Shown: positions 49,691-62,206 of the stretch, piece by piece
Layout of the letters: every line of letters starts with the position of its first letter
How positions within the stretch are numbered: the stretch's first letter is position 1
NCBI GenBank assembly: GCA_947462335.1
Contig: OX381716.1
Span: 10,488,861-10,552,860, forward strand
Length of the DNA stretch: 64,000 nt
DNA from: Harmothoe impar
Lineage: Eukaryota; Annelida; Polychaeta; Phyllodocida; Polynoidae
Direction of reading: 5' to 3'
The notes under the pieces: generated by a model
The model's database searches: none
Seen by the model: only the letters and a program-made list of their open reading frames with translations
Told to the model about the DNA's origin: nothing
Made by a program: the position numbers and the translations under genes

Positions 49691-51054
49691 AAATTTCATA
49701 TAAATTATTTCTCTGTACAACAAGGTATCAATCGCTAGTTATCAATAACACCCGCCCCTTTACCTGTCATCATTCCTTGATTGAGAATTGAATTGAATGA
49801 ATTGAATTTTCTTTTATTTAGACTGGAAAAATGGTAGGTCACAGACCTGTATTTTCCTTATTCCAGAACGTGTATAAGAGGAGTCACATAATTCTCCATG
49901 GTGTACATGTATATAGCAAAATAAATATAAGTGAAAGATAGGCATAGGCTTAGAGCCATGACTTAGTATAATAGAATAGAGGTTAGTTTTGAACTTCTAG
50001 CCCTCATAGCAAGCCCAACTAGGCCTATAATTATAAAAATCTAAATACATACATACATGCTCACTAAATCCATACCTCTTTTGCTTCCAACCCGTTAATT
50101 GACCTTCATTGTCATTGAGCTTATACCATCCATTGAAAATACACTTTATAGTAACAATGTACTGCATTTTCAATACCTTCTAAGCTCTCAATTAGGGTCC
50201 ACAGGTTCTACTGGTGCACTTTTTTTCAAAGAGTTACTTAGCACAACCTAAATATTACCTAACTTTATTTGATAAAAAAAAGGTGACAAATTCAGCCGAA
50301 TTAAGCCAGAGGCTCCACGCTGACTGCTAGAGCTAAGGCTGATTTTCTATCAGTCGATTTGAGTCAAGGTGCATGTGCGAGTGCCCAGCCCCCCCCTCCC
50401 CTCCACCCAGCTTTCACACTCAGCAGCAGTGCCCCCCCCCCCACACCTCTCCCACTCCATGAGTCAAGACTCACCACCCGTCTATACATGTATTAAAAGA
50501 AACCACATATACCCATACATATATATGGCTAAATCTCAAACTTCAAACATTGAAACAGAAGCCCCCCCCCCATCTCAGAGATACAATGACGGCACTTGCT
50601 GTCAGGTATTTGAGGCATCAACAGCTTTTGGTGCAGCAAGCCTGCCCGCTGCCCCCCCCCTGCCCCGGCACCAATTAACCCACCCACATATACTGACCCA
50701 CTTTGACGGTAGGGGGAGAGAGGAAGGAGGGGGCGGTCAAACCGTCCCCGGGAATGAGGGGAGACTTCTCAGTTCAGGGCGTCCTCTCTGGTCATAAAAA
50801 GAAACTGAGTGATTTCTCAATAACCAGAAATCCCCTGGCAAAATAATTCGATAAACTGTAAACTAGGTAGGTTTTTTGAATTTAGGACATCAAGAAGAAA
50901 AATCGGAAATCGGTTTAAATCACAGTTTAGAAATATCACTACTAAACCATCATGTGACCATGGACAGATCTAGGGTCGGAGTCAAGAGTGTCTCCGTCTT
51001 CTCTTTTGGTGCGGTCCCGGACCTGATACAAAAGATGAACTTAGGAGATTCCCG
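49691..51054. other. No gene supported
   Basis: AT-rich, then Pro-coding C-rich DNA (50369-50797 forms a 142-codon ORF starting ATG). That ORF owes its length to C-tracts and has no recognisable domain, so it is not called. No promoter or splice pattern stands out. Confidence 0.4.
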
Positions 51055-51585
51055 AGAAAAGTGAACCTTCCTAGTGGCATATGTTCAATGGTGATGTGTA
51101 TTTCTTACTAGTTTTACTTGTGCAAATAACCAGAAACTCCACAAGTAGAATGAAGATGTGTATTTCTTGAGTTTCACTGAAAGACACAACACGGAATATG
51201 ACAAAGAAAATTCAGCAATCACGCAAGTTAGAAAAGTTTGTATTTCCTGGGAAACGCACGAGCTGTTTACACATGATAGATACAAGAGTTTCTCAAGAAT
51301 AGCGAACGTCCCTAGTGATACGTTTAATGGTGACAAGTATTTCACAAGTTTTACTTGTGCAAAAAAAACAGAAATTCTGCAATTCTCGAGTTTCACTGTC
51401 GGGCATAACTTCCCCTGTTCTGCGTAGTAGGCGGAAAAGTCTCGCATAGCAGAGGCTTTTACTTCCAGAAATGACACAAAAAAAAGTTCATAAAACGTTC
51501 AAAAAACTTTCAGAAAAAGTTCTAAAATTCTTGAGTTTGTGACACACGAATAACACAAGTTCTGCTTAAGATTTTGTTTGCAGGG
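51055..51585. mobile_element. Nonautonomous element, 'catatgttcaatggtgatg' family, longest copy
   Basis: Contains two diverged runs of ttcaatggtgatgtgtattt / ttaatggtgacaagtatttc and ends gattttgtttgcaggg. May be two nested copies. Confidence 0.6.
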
Positions 51586-53200
51586 ATGCACCATTTAAAT
51601 TTACCCCTAAGTCACTGGAAATCTCATTCGGCACTCAAAATACTTGAGATCATTTATATAGAAAAATCAGAAATTAAGTATCGGGAGCCACTCAATAAAC
51701 CTACTATGTATCAGGGCCCGATATTGTGCTAGAATAACATTTTATGACTGCCAACAATAAAGATCTTTGAAATTGAGGGCCCCGTCTCCCAGCCTCCCAC
51801 CTCCTTGGACCAGGGCGCAGCCTCCCACCTTCCCTGACCCTAATCCCACCTCCCAAAGAACAACCCCCTGACCCCCCCCCCCCCCCCGCCAGCTAATAGT
51901 ATATAGACAAATGCCAATGCCCATTGATACTGTCTCTGTTGTATTTCACGAGTGGGGGCTGGGGCAGTATCCCACGAAGCCCCAGGCTGAGTGGGATGCG
52001 CCCCAGTCCCCACAAGTGAAAACATCAGAGTGGTATCAATGTAGTTGGCATTTGTGTTTATTTTTTATTTGAAGCCATTTAATGAAGGAAAAAATACTTT
52101 TGTTAGCCCATTGAATACAGCCACATTGTATTCAATGGGGCCATTGAATACGGCTCTCCAGTGCTTAAGCATAGGAGATCTTGTATTTCCAAAAAAATAA
52201 ATAGAATTAGTCATGGTGCATAGAATTACTTATTATTGTCACAGGGAGAAAAAGAAATACTGCCATATTGCCAACAATGTATAGAACTAGATAACAATAA
52301 TCTTGAAAACTCGTTTATAATAATAAGGACATTTTGTATTTTACAACATTATCACCCCCCCCCCCCCGTCAGCATTTCCATAGCATGATGACAGACTTGT
52401 GATAGGGGTATAGGCGTCTAGCTGGATGCATTATCAACCAATGAGATAATTCCCTGGCCTTCACTGCGGAATGTTTAGGGTGCATTATGTAATAGCCTGT
52501 ACCAATAGGGATGGCTGTATCAGTGCTTGTCTCGCCGGTACAAGCTTAAGTAATGGAGCCGCCCACATGACGACCAGCCTGACCCCTATAGACCCCAAAA
52601 TGCACCCCTAGATTCTAGTAAGGAGTTACATAGGTCACACAGTCATGTACCCATAGGGCAGCACTGTGTGGGTAGGCCGTGTGTTGCATATAGAATTTCA
52701 ATAGGAGCAGTATGCACCACCTCAGTCCATGTGATGTCAGAAAGGGAATATGTATTCTACAGTAAAAAACAGTGCAGGATCATTCTAAAGATAATGGGGC
52801 ATATCCCACGGAATGAACACTTTTAATATTACCAATGGTTACATATATTTAGCAAAGAAACATACTTCAAAGGCCCTCAACACATGGAAATATTAACATA
52901 CATGTTCATCTAACTGTTGTTACCTATGCTATTAAGTAATAGAATCCATCTGTTAAATTTTCAATATTTCTTGATGCCTGTTCCTGAGGTTCAGCTTTTG
53001 GCCACATTTACACTATTAATCCCTTAAAGAACAAACATCTGTGCTATATACCCTGGAAAGCACTGACTCATATAATATCTCAGTGAAATAATTAAATGCC
53101 TAGTCCATTTACACACTATATATTGGAATTTTGATTTTATGTATTTTCAACACCCAGTGTGTATAGCTTATATTACACATGGTGACTTAAACAAAATAAA
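51586..53200. other. No gene seen; C-tracts and a palindromic repeat copy
   Basis: Includes a C-tract (51871-51888), the gggggctgggg repeat copy (51910-52190, like 6915-7170), and another C-tract (52354-52368). The rest is AT-rich unique DNA. Confidence 0.45.
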
Positions 53201-56200
53201 CTGCCTCTCACAGACCGGCCCTGCCTCTCACAGACCGGCCCTGCCTCCCACAGACCGGCCCTGCCTCCTACAAACCCACCCTGCCTCTCACAGACCCACC
53301 CTGTCTTCCAGAGACCGGCCCTGCCTCCCACAGACCGGCCCTGCTTCTAACAGACCGGCCCTGCCTCCTACAAACCCACCCTGCCTCTCACAGACCCACC
53401 CTGTCTTCAAGAGACCGGCCCTGCCTTCCAGAGACCGGCCCTGCCTCCCACAGACCGGCCCTGCTTCTAACAGACCGGCCCTGCCTCCCACAGACCGGGC
53501 CTGCCTCTCACAGACCGGCCCTACCTCTTACGGACTGACCCTGCTTCCCACAGACCGGGCCTGCCTCTCACAGACCAGCCCTGCCTCTCACAGACCGACC
53601 CTGCCTCTCACAGACCGACCCTGCCTCTCACAGACCGGCCCTGCCTCTCGCAGACCGGCCCTGCCGCTCACAGACCGGCCCTGCCTCCCACAGACCGGCC
53701 CTGCCTCCCACAGACCGGCCCTGCCTCCCACAGACCGGGCCTGCCTCCCACAGACCGGCCATGCCTTCCACAGACCGGCCCTGCCCCCCACAGACCGGCC
53801 CTGCCTCCCACAGACCGGCCCTGCCTCCCACAGACCGGCCCTGCCTCTCATAGACCGATCCTGCCTCTCACAGACCAGCCCTGCCTCTCACAGACCAGCC
53901 CTGCCTCTCACAGACCAGCCCTGCCTCTCACAGACCGACCCTGCCTCTCACAGACCGACCCTGCCTCTCACAGACCGACCCTGCCTCCCACAGACCGGCC
54001 CTGCCTCTCGCAGACCGACCCTGCCTCTCACAGACCGGCCCTGCCTCCCACAGACCGGCCCTGCCTCCCACAGACCGGCCCTGCCTCCCACAGACCGGGC
54101 CTGCCTCCCACAGACCGGCCATGCCTCCCACAGACCGGCCCTGCCTTCCACAGACCGGCCCTGCCTCCCACAGACCGGCCATGCCTCCCACAGACCGGCC
54201 CTGCCTCCCACAGACCGGCCCTGCCTCCCACAGACCGGCCCTGCCTCCCACAGACCGGCCCTGCCTCCCACAGACCGGGCCTGCCTTCCACAGACCGGCC
54301 CAGCCTCCCACAGACCGGCCATGCCTCCCACAGACCGGCCCTGCCTCCCACAGACCGGCCCTGCCTCCCACAGACCGGCCCTGCCTCCCACAGACCGGCC
54401 CTGCCTCCAACAGACCGGCCATGCCTTCCACAGACCGGCCATGCCTTCCACAGACCGGCCCTGCCTCCCACAGACCGGCCCTGCCTCCCACAGACCGGCC
54501 CTGCCTCTCATAGACCGATCCTGCCTCTCATAGACCGATCCTGCCTCTCACAGACCGGGCCTGCCTCCCACAGACCGGGCCTGCCTCCCACAGACCGGCC
54601 CTGCCTCCCACAGACCGGCCCTGCCTCCCACAGACCGGGCCTGCCTCCCACAGACCGGCCCTGCTTCTCACAGACTGACCCTGCCTTCTAGAGACCCACC
54701 CTGCCTCTAACAGACCGGCCCTACCTCTCACAGACTGACCCTGCCTCTCACAGACCGGGCCTGCCTCTCACAGACCAGCCCTGCCTCTCACAGACCAGCC
54801 CTGCCTCTCACAGACCGACCCTGCCTCCCACAGACCGGCCCTGCCTCTCGCAGACCGACCCTGCCTCTCACAGACCGGCCCTGCCTCCCACAGACCGGCC
54901 CTGCCTCCCACAGACCGGCCCTGCCTCCCACAGACCGGGCCTGCCTCCCACAGACCGGCCATGCCTCCCACAGACCGGCCCTGCCTCCCACAGACCGGCC
55001 CTGCCTCCCACAGACCGGCCATGCCTCCCACAGACCGGCCCTGCCTCCCACAGACCGGCCCTGCCTCCCACAGACCGGCCCTGCCTCCCACAGACCGGCC
55101 CTGCCTCCCACAGACCGGGCCTGCCTTCCACAGACCGGCCCTGCCTCCCACAGACCGGCCATGCCTCCCGCAGACCGGCCCTGCCTCCCACAGACCAGCC
55201 CTGCCTCCCACAGACCGGCCCTGCCTCCCACAGACCGGCCCTGCCTCCCACAGACCGGCCCTGCCTCCCACAGACCGGGCCTGCCTCCCACAGACCGGCC
55301 ATGCCTCCCACAGACCGGCCCTGCCTTCCACAGACCGGCCCTGCCTCCCACAGACCGGCCATGCCTCCCACAGACCGGCCCTGCCTCCCACAGACCGGCC
55401 CTGCCTCCCACAGACCGGCCCTGCCTCCCACAGACCGGCCCTGCCTCCCACAGACCGGGCCTGCCTTCCACAGACCGGCCCTGCCTCCCACAGACCGGCC
55501 ATGCCTCCCGCAGACCGGCCCTGCCTCCCACAGACCAGCCCTGCCTCCCACAGACCGGCCCTGCCTCCCACAGACCGGCCATGCCTCCCACAGACCGGCC
55601 CTGCCTCCCACAGACCGGCCCTGCCTCCCACAGACCGGCCCTGCCTCCCACAGACCGGCCCTGCCTCCCACAGACCGGGCCTGCCTTCCACAGACCGGCC
55701 CTGCCTCCCACAGACCGGCCATGCCTCCCGCAGACCGGCCCTGCCTCCCACAGACCGGCCCTGCCTCCCACAGACCGGCCCTGCCTCCCACAGACCGGCC
55801 ATGCCTTCCACAGACCGGCCCTGCCCCCCACAGACCGGCCCTGCCTCCCACAGACCGGCCCTGCCTCCCACAGACCGGCCCTGCCTCTCATAGACCGATC
55901 CTGCCTCTCATAGACCGATCCTGCCTCTCACAGACCGGGCCTGCCTCCCACAGACCGGGCCTGCCTCCCACAGACCGGCCCTGCCTCCCACAGACCGGGC
56001 CTGCCTCCCACAGACCGGCCCTGCCTCCCACAGACCGGCCCTGCTTCTCACAGACCGGCCCTGCCTCCCACAGACCGGCCCTGCCTCCCACAGACCGGCC
56101 CTGCCTCCCACAGACCGGCCCTGCCTCTCATAGACCGATCCTGCCTCTCATAGACCGATCCTGCCTCTCACAGACCGGGCCTGCCTCCCACAGACCGGGC

Positions 56201-56933
56201 CTGCCTCCCACAGACCGGCCCTGCCTCCCACAGACCGGGCCTGCCTCCCACAGACCGGCCCTGCCTCCCACAGACCGGCCCTGCTTCTCACAGACTGACC
56301 CTGCCTTCTAGAGACCCACCCTGCCTCTAACAGACCGGCCCTACCTCTCACAGACTGACCATGCCTCTCACAGACCGGCCCTACTTCCAACAGACCGACC
56401 CTGCCTTCCAGAGACCGGCCATGCCTTCCAGAGACCGGCCATGCCTTCCAGAGACTGACCCTACCTTCCAGAGACCGGCCATGCCTTCCAGAGACTGACC
56501 CTGCCTTCCAGAGACCGGCCATGCCTTTCAGAGACTGACCCTGCCTTTCAGAGACCGGCCATGCCTTCCAGAGACCGGCCATGCCTTCCAGAGACCGGCC
56601 ATGCCTTCCAGAGACCGGCCCTGCCTTCCAGAGACCGGCCATGCCTTCCAGAGACCGGCCATGCCTTCCAGAGACCGGCCATGCCTTCCAGAGACCGGTC
56701 ATGCCTTCCAACAGACTGACCCTGCCTTCCAGAGACCGGCCATGCCTTCCAGAAACTGACCCTGCCTTCCAGAGACCGGCCATGCCTTCCAGAGACCGGT
56801 CATGCCTTCCAACAGACTGACCCTGCCTTTCAGAGACCGGCCATGCCTTCCAGAAACTGACCCTGCCTTCCAGAGACCGGTTCTAGCTTCCAGAGACCGG
56901 CCATGCCTTCAAGAGACCGGCCATGTCTTCTTG
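53201..56933. repeat. 20-bp satellite array, about 187 units
   Basis: Unit ctgcctcccacagaccggcc. From about 53211 to 56708 the 20-bp phase never shifts. The middle is homogeneous and the right end (56380-56933) is made of ttccagagaccggccatgcc variants with the first 1-bp shifts. Frames repeat every 60 bp on both strands, so ORFs of up to 464 codons are artefacts. Confidence 0.98.
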
Positions 56934-57013
56934 AGGGGCGCCCCCGGCCTCTAGGGGGTGCCCCCGGCCTCTAGGGGGTGCCCCCGGCATCCAGGAGGCG
57001 GCCCTGGCCTCTG
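56934..57013. repeat. Second 20-bp repeat, 4 units, at the array edge
   Basis: gggggtgcccccggcctcta repeated four times with changes. Same period as the large array but another sequence. Confidence 0.85.
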
Positions 57014-57080
57014 TTAGAATTAAACAATGAAATCGATAGAGGGAACCCTTTTTGACCCCACCCGCCACAATAACACTATT

Positions 57081-57345
57081 CCCTGCAAACAAAATCTCAA
57101 ACGTAGCTCATGCCATTCCCGTGTCAAGAATTTTAGAATGTTTCTTGAATGTTTCTTTGGAAAAAAAATTTGGAAATTTTCTTGTGTCATTTCTTGTAGA
57201 GAAACTTGAGAAATTGAACATGTCACTAGGAACATATTCAACATTCTCCAGAATTTCCCCGTGCCTACATTATGTAAACAGCTTGTGTGTTTCCCCGGAA
57301 ATACAGACGTTTCTAACTCATGTCATTCTGAAGTTGTTTTTGGAG
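57081..57345. mobile_element. Nonautonomous element, inverted copy of the 'gacatgttcaatggtga' family
   Basis: Starts ccctgcaaacaaaatctcaa and contains gaacatgtcactaggaac, the reverse of the 17093-17386 copy. Confidence 0.65.
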
Positions 57346-58582
57346 TGATGTAACTACCAGCAGATTGTTGGAACTTAACATAGGGGTAAACCATTTAGAT
57401 TCAACCTCTTTGTGGTGTCAGCAGTTTAATTGATTGACCAATAGTTCATCATCCTATCATTAATTGATAGTGTATTGTTCATTAATAATGTTATATTTGC
57501 TGCACAGTAAAAAGTTTACAATGCGGGCAATACATTAGACATTAACCCAAAACTGCACGGGAAAGCATCTGAACAGTTGTACGGCCATTCGTGCCGGGCT
57601 GTGTTGTACGGCCTCGAGTCCATACAGACTCCTAGTCTTAATGAATGTCATTATCGTATGCTAGGTATAATAATAGCCTTAGTGCGTTACTCTTTAAACA
57701 CATGTTCCTACAACACACATGTTATAGAGTGTACTTGCTCTGAATTTATCATGTATCACAGAATGACGGGGAGATCAATTGAATATGAGCCAGGGCAAGG
57801 AATCAAAAATCATCATGGCACTTATTTGGTCATAACTTTGTATCTAATTGGAGTATTCACATAATTCTGGTGGCTATACAAATCACAGTTAAATTCATAA
57901 ACTATGGACAGATTTATTAAAAGTGATCAGCCTATATTTTGATGAAGTTTTTGAGATTTGTTCAAAGATATTATTGAAAAGTATAGAATTAGTCAGAAAA
58001 GATGATATATAGAATGTCAGAGAAATTTCCCTTGAAAAATATTATGAGCATGCCCCATTTATGAGCCAGCCCTATTTATAGGTCTGCTCAATATACCACT
58101 TGAAATCAGTATACCGTATTGAATGTAATAAGGCCACACCCCTAATGAGCACACATCCCCCATTTTTGGCCGATTCTCAACCTACACCCTCAGAAAAGTG
58201 ACTCTCACTTTTCTGTGTGTGTATAAATAACCGAAAACATCTCCACTTGTTTTACCACAATTCAACTCTTCACTACTAAAAGGTGTCTATAATTATTTTC
58301 TCGATCAATAGACATGGGGGGACCAGAGTGCCTTTTGCCCCCCCCCCCCCCTCAAAAAAAATTGGAAATGCTAATGAATCATATTCATTACTTTATAGTT
58401 ATATGAAGAAATACCCACAAATTGACCTTAAATTCATCAAATGATGTCAAATTTTTCAAAGTTCTCCATGAACTCAGATCCCAAATTCTTTTTCAGTGTG
58501 TCGCTTGTAACGCTCAGAATCGCGCACCCTTCTGAACTTGGTTTGAATGGCCGAAGCTCCCCCAAAGTGAAGTTGCTTAGGA
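57346..58582. other. No gene seen; MITE fragments
   Basis: Contains pieces of families seen elsewhere: 57500-57550 (caatgcgggcaatacattag, inverse of about 17690), 57678-57735 (gttactctttaaacacatg ... tatagagtgtac) and 58187-58216 (ccctcagaaaagtgactctc). The rest is AT-rich. Confidence 0.4.
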
Positions 58583-58891
58583 CACCCTACTCTCGTTCCC
58601 AAATCCTTCCGAAGGAAGGCTCTGGGGACAGCCAAATGACCTTGAACTTTGGATTTTGCTGGGTTTGGGCAACCCCTGCTGGTAGGCTGGAACCAGCGAA
58701 CAGGAACAGGAAATGGAACCAGAATGTATGATGGTAGTTTAAGATAGATTTACCATCAGCCTTTCTGGTTCCATTTCCTGTTCCTGTTCGCTGGTTCCAA
58801 GCTACCAGCAGGGGTTGCCGAGACCCAGCAAAATCCCAACATTTGGCAGTTACCAGAGCCTTCCTTCGGAAGGATTTGGGAACGAGAGTAA
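58583..58891. mobile_element. Foldback element, about 135-bp arms
   Basis: Left arm starts ctactctcgttcccaaatcc and right arm ends ggatttgggaacgagagtaa. The arms match for most of their length around a short AT-rich loop near 58730-58755. Confidence 0.9.
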
Positions 58892-59131
58892 GGACACCCA
58901 TGCTTCTTACGTCAAATACAGTAAGCCCGTGCTTATGAAAGGGAACATGTGGTATTCACATTGTCATACAGCACGCGGCATGGGGGTTGTTACAAAACAA
59001 AATTCTTTTGTAACACCCTCTTTTTACACTATGACTTTACTATTTGCTTTGTAAGAGCCCCAGGCTGTATGCTACACATGCAGGTTGTTACAACCTACCT
59101 GCACCAAGGGGGCAGCAGACGGTCAGGCCTG

Positions 59132-59559
59132 TCTAGAGACCAATGCAGCAAGGAAGGGTGACTATTTCATAATAAAGTTGTGTTTACTTTAGTTTTAGCA
59201 GAATCATCATAAAATTGTCTGTAGTGGCTACGTTTGCTAATATCTTATATCAGAAGATTACCAGGACATTTATCTTTCAAATAGTGTATATCAGAATGCA
59301 GGGGCGGATCCAGGATTTTGGAAAAGGGGGGGCGTGAAATAGGCAATGTACTGGGGGTATTGGAAGTTGTCACATTAAAATGTACACAAAAATAGGGGGG
59401 GGGGCGCACGCCGGGTCCGCCCCCCCCTAAATCCGCCCCTGAGAATGCCAGATTTTGAGGTTATATTTATGTATTTGTCGGTCATGCTTCAGAAATGTTC
59501 AAAAACGTTATCAACAACTTTTCTGTAAAGTCACCTTTTCTTGCTGCATTGGTCTATAG
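59132..59559. mobile_element. MITE, TCTAGAGACCAATGCAGCAAG ends, carrying a nested element
   Basis: Left tctagagaccaatgcagcaa and right ttgctgcattggtctataga are inverted. A second element (59299-59442) is inserted inside. Confidence 0.82.
59299..59442. mobile_element. Nested hAT-like MITE, CAGGGGCGGATCC ends
   Basis: Ends caggggcggatccaggattt and aaatccgcccctg, flanked by agaatg on both sides. Ends of this form are typical of hAT-derived MITEs. Confidence 0.78.
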
Positions 59560-60110
59560 ATGCGCCTGTCCAATGGACACATAGGGGTGCACTTATATCA
59601 CAGCTCAGCTGCCACCTAACCCTTTGGCCCTTGGTGAGTCCGGTACCCGCCAAATGCCTCGGTTTAGTCTAACACTGAACCAGCGTGACTGTAGCTTCCG
59701 ATAGGGGCTTGCTAGTAACCAAGTTACATAAACATTGGTTTACTTAAGCTGGTTCCTTGCAATACTCTACCAGAAGCTACAGTCAGAGGGTGCTGACGCC
59801 GTTGATACCCATGCTGGAGCATTGTTAAGTGATAATTGGGAGCATCTAACATTTTTTTAAGCTCAATAACTGTAACTTTTATTCCCAAAATAGTTTCCGT
59901 GAGTCCATTACAATGTATGACATACATGTGCTTGTCCTCCAGTTGATTTTCCCAAGTCCATGCATTTATTTATAAGTGCTTATACAATATGTATTGACCA
60001 ATACATGAAAGTCCAAATTTATAAGCCTGGTCAATATACCACTTGAGTGTATTTTCCAGATACCAATTTATCATGTTACAAGATGACAGCGAGACATATA
60101 ATACAATTTA
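59560..60110. other. No gene seen
   Basis: Includes the inverted pair accagcgtgactgtagcttc / gaagctacagtcagagg (59679-59790), a probable small foldback element; otherwise unique DNA. Confidence 0.45.
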
Positions 60111-61675
60111 AGTATTGAACCTTAAATATATTCTTTCTTGTTTTTAGATTTGAAAATGTCTTAATTGCCAAGTCACAAGTTACAGTTTTGAGAGTGCGTT
60201 CCATGCCCTTGCTACTACTACCTCTAGGCTGCGTTCATATGAAGCTGTATGTACATTGTCATATTTTAACCGAGGAGCACTATTTAACCTTGTGGCTCTC
60301 AGTACAGGGACAAGATTACATACACTTTTTGATACTTTATAGGCTCTGACTCTAGCATGATACAACCTTCTGTCTTTCAACATAGGCATTCTGGCAGTAT
60401 CGTGAACAAAATCAGTCGAAGATAAATGAGGTAATTTCAGACAGAATTTCAAGCACCTATTTTGGATATACTGTAGGCCCTGCAACGCTTCTTCTGATGC
60501 ACCAGAGTATAGTATGTCAGAATAATCTATTACCGGTAGTGCATAGGTTCTGTATATATAAGTAGCATTAAGTCGGTTGGTACATATGACTTAAGTTGGC
60601 CCAATAGATAAGATTTAAAAGCCAAAGCTTTCATTAGCTGGTTTACATGTGCATTAAAAGTCAGCTCGTAGTCCAGCGTTACACCCAGGTACTTAAAGGT
60701 AGGTACAAAATGTAAACGTTTATTATTCACAGTCACATGTTATTCGTGGAACTTTATCTTTTTGTAAGTGGGTGCTGCAGCAAAAACATAAGCTTTGTCT
60801 TTTTTTCGTTCACTGTCAATTTGTTATTTGTTGACCATGCACAGTAAGTGTTCAAACCTCTTTGTAAATAATTAGACATTGAACCAGCTTCCTTGCCATG
60901 TACATACAGGACGGTATCGTCAGCGTAAAGCAGTGTTTTTACATGTAAATCATTATTTTTTATGTCATTAACATATATTAAAAAGAATAATGGACCTAAA
61001 ATACTACCCTGTGGAACGCCACAGGATAGCTTCTGTGTCTTAGAGGTTATATTGTTGGCCACTACCTGCTGTTGTCTGTCTCTCAGATATTCTTCAATCC
61101 ACGCTAAGTTTCTGCTAGAAATACCGTATTTTTTTAGTTTATTTAACAGAATGGAGTAATTTAAGCAATCAAAAGCTTTTTTTGTATCGATGAAAGCAGC
61201 TATTGTAGATAGGCCTAAATTTCTATTTCTCAAAATATCATTTGTTAAAGTGCTGATTGTATCTAAAGTTGAACAGTTTTTCCTATAACCTCCTTGAATA
61301 CTTGCCAAAATATTATTTACGTCAAGAAATTTAGTGATTTTAGTATGTATAATTCTTTCTAAAATTTTACCAGGAATAGGAAGTTGACTAATTGGTCTAT
61401 AATTAGAAACATTAGTTAAATCACCAGATTTGGGCAAAGGTGTAACCCTGGCAATTTTCCAACTAGACGGGATTTTAGAATATTTTATAGATAACGAGAG
61501 TATTTTAGTAAGTTTTTCTGGCAAACACTTAACTGAGGCCTTAAACACTTTCGTGGAAATATTATCTACATACGAGGATTTATTATTGCTGATGTCAGCT
61601 GTTATTTTTATAGACAGGTCATTTTCTACAAAGTACTCACCTAGGTGCTGACAAACTTTTGAGAAGTGATTCTAA
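60111..61675 (-). pseudogene. Non-LTR retrotransposon (LINE) RT fragment, frameshifted
   Basis: Minus-strand reverse transcriptase, 5'-truncated. The frame from about 61672 contains NYRPISQLPIPGKILERII, AFIDTKKAFDCLNYS, GVPQGSILGPLFFLIYVNDI and the catalytic YADDTVLY. A shift at about 60745 moves to the frame with FKYLGVTLDYELTFNAHV. Another shift at about 60545 leads to IDYSDILYSGASEEALQGLQ and the C-terminal end ARAWNALSKL then stop. No endonuclease domain is seen. Domain order and motifs fit LINE ORF2 (jockey/CR1-like group), from family memory. Inactive because of truncation and two frameshifts. Confidence 0.88.
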
Positions 61676-61676
61676 C

Positions 61677-61783
61677 CCAGTGGGCACACAACATTGTATC
61701 AACATTGATAACTGGTTGTCAATGTTGATTCAATGTTGATTCAGCGTTGATTCAACGTTGAACTGAATTTTGTGCCCACTGGG
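61677..61783. mobile_element. Element with CCCAGTGGGCACA ends, copy 2
   Basis: Ends cccagtgggcacacaacatt and ttttgtgcccactggg with repeats of ttgattca inside. It interrupts or abuts the 5' edge of the LINE fragment. Confidence 0.85.
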
Positions 61784-61785
61784 AA

Positions 61786-62017
61786 TGCATTTTTTTCCAG
61801 AGAATCCAAATCTGCCAGGGGCCATCGCAGATTTTGCATATTAAGGCACCTGATTAGCATATTATAATTAGCACCTGATTAGCATATTACAAAAAAGCAC
61901 GTTGGCTATGCCAGAATATCATAAAATGAGTCCGAATCTTCTAAAACTGGCGGAATGCCTCCAATAATATGAAGAAATTCGCGATGGCCAGATTTGGATT
62001 CTCTGGAAAAAACTGCA
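61786..62017. mobile_element. Foldback element, TGCATTTTTTTCCAGAGAATCC ends
   Basis: Left tgcatttttttccagagaat then ccaaatct; right agatttgg then attctctggaaaaaactgca. AT-rich core with agcatatta repeats. Confidence 0.82.
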
Positions 62018-62021
62018 CGAG

Positions 62022-62087
62022 AATCATTTCTCAAAAGTTTGTCAACCACCTAGGTGAGTACTTTGTAGAAAAAGACCTGTCTATTAC
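62022..62087 (+). repeat. Inverted copy of the LINE 5' edge
   Basis: atttctcaaaagtttgtcaa ... gtgagtactttgtagaaaaa gacctgtctat matches the minus strand of 61611-61675 with few changes, so the same segment lies head to head around the two elements at 61677-62017. Confidence 0.75.
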
Positions 62088-62206
62088 AACTTCCTGGTAT
62101 TGCCAAATGCACCTTCAATGACGTCAACACAACTTACTGTTCAGTACATTGAGACGCAGTAGAAACCATTCAGTACATATAGTGACCCCATCGTCAGGGA
62201 TAAGCG

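Noticed and set aside
50369..50797. 142-codon Pro-rich ORF
   Set aside because: Driven by C-tracts; no recognisable domain, no splice partner; could be non-coding.
53139..56820. Many long ORFs on both strands (up to 464 codons)
   Set aside because: All are readings of the 20-bp satellite with a 60-bp codon period; no unique coding part.
53201..56933. CRISPR-like or spacer array
   Set aside because: Units are contiguous 20-bp satellite copies with no unique spacers, in eukaryotic DNA.
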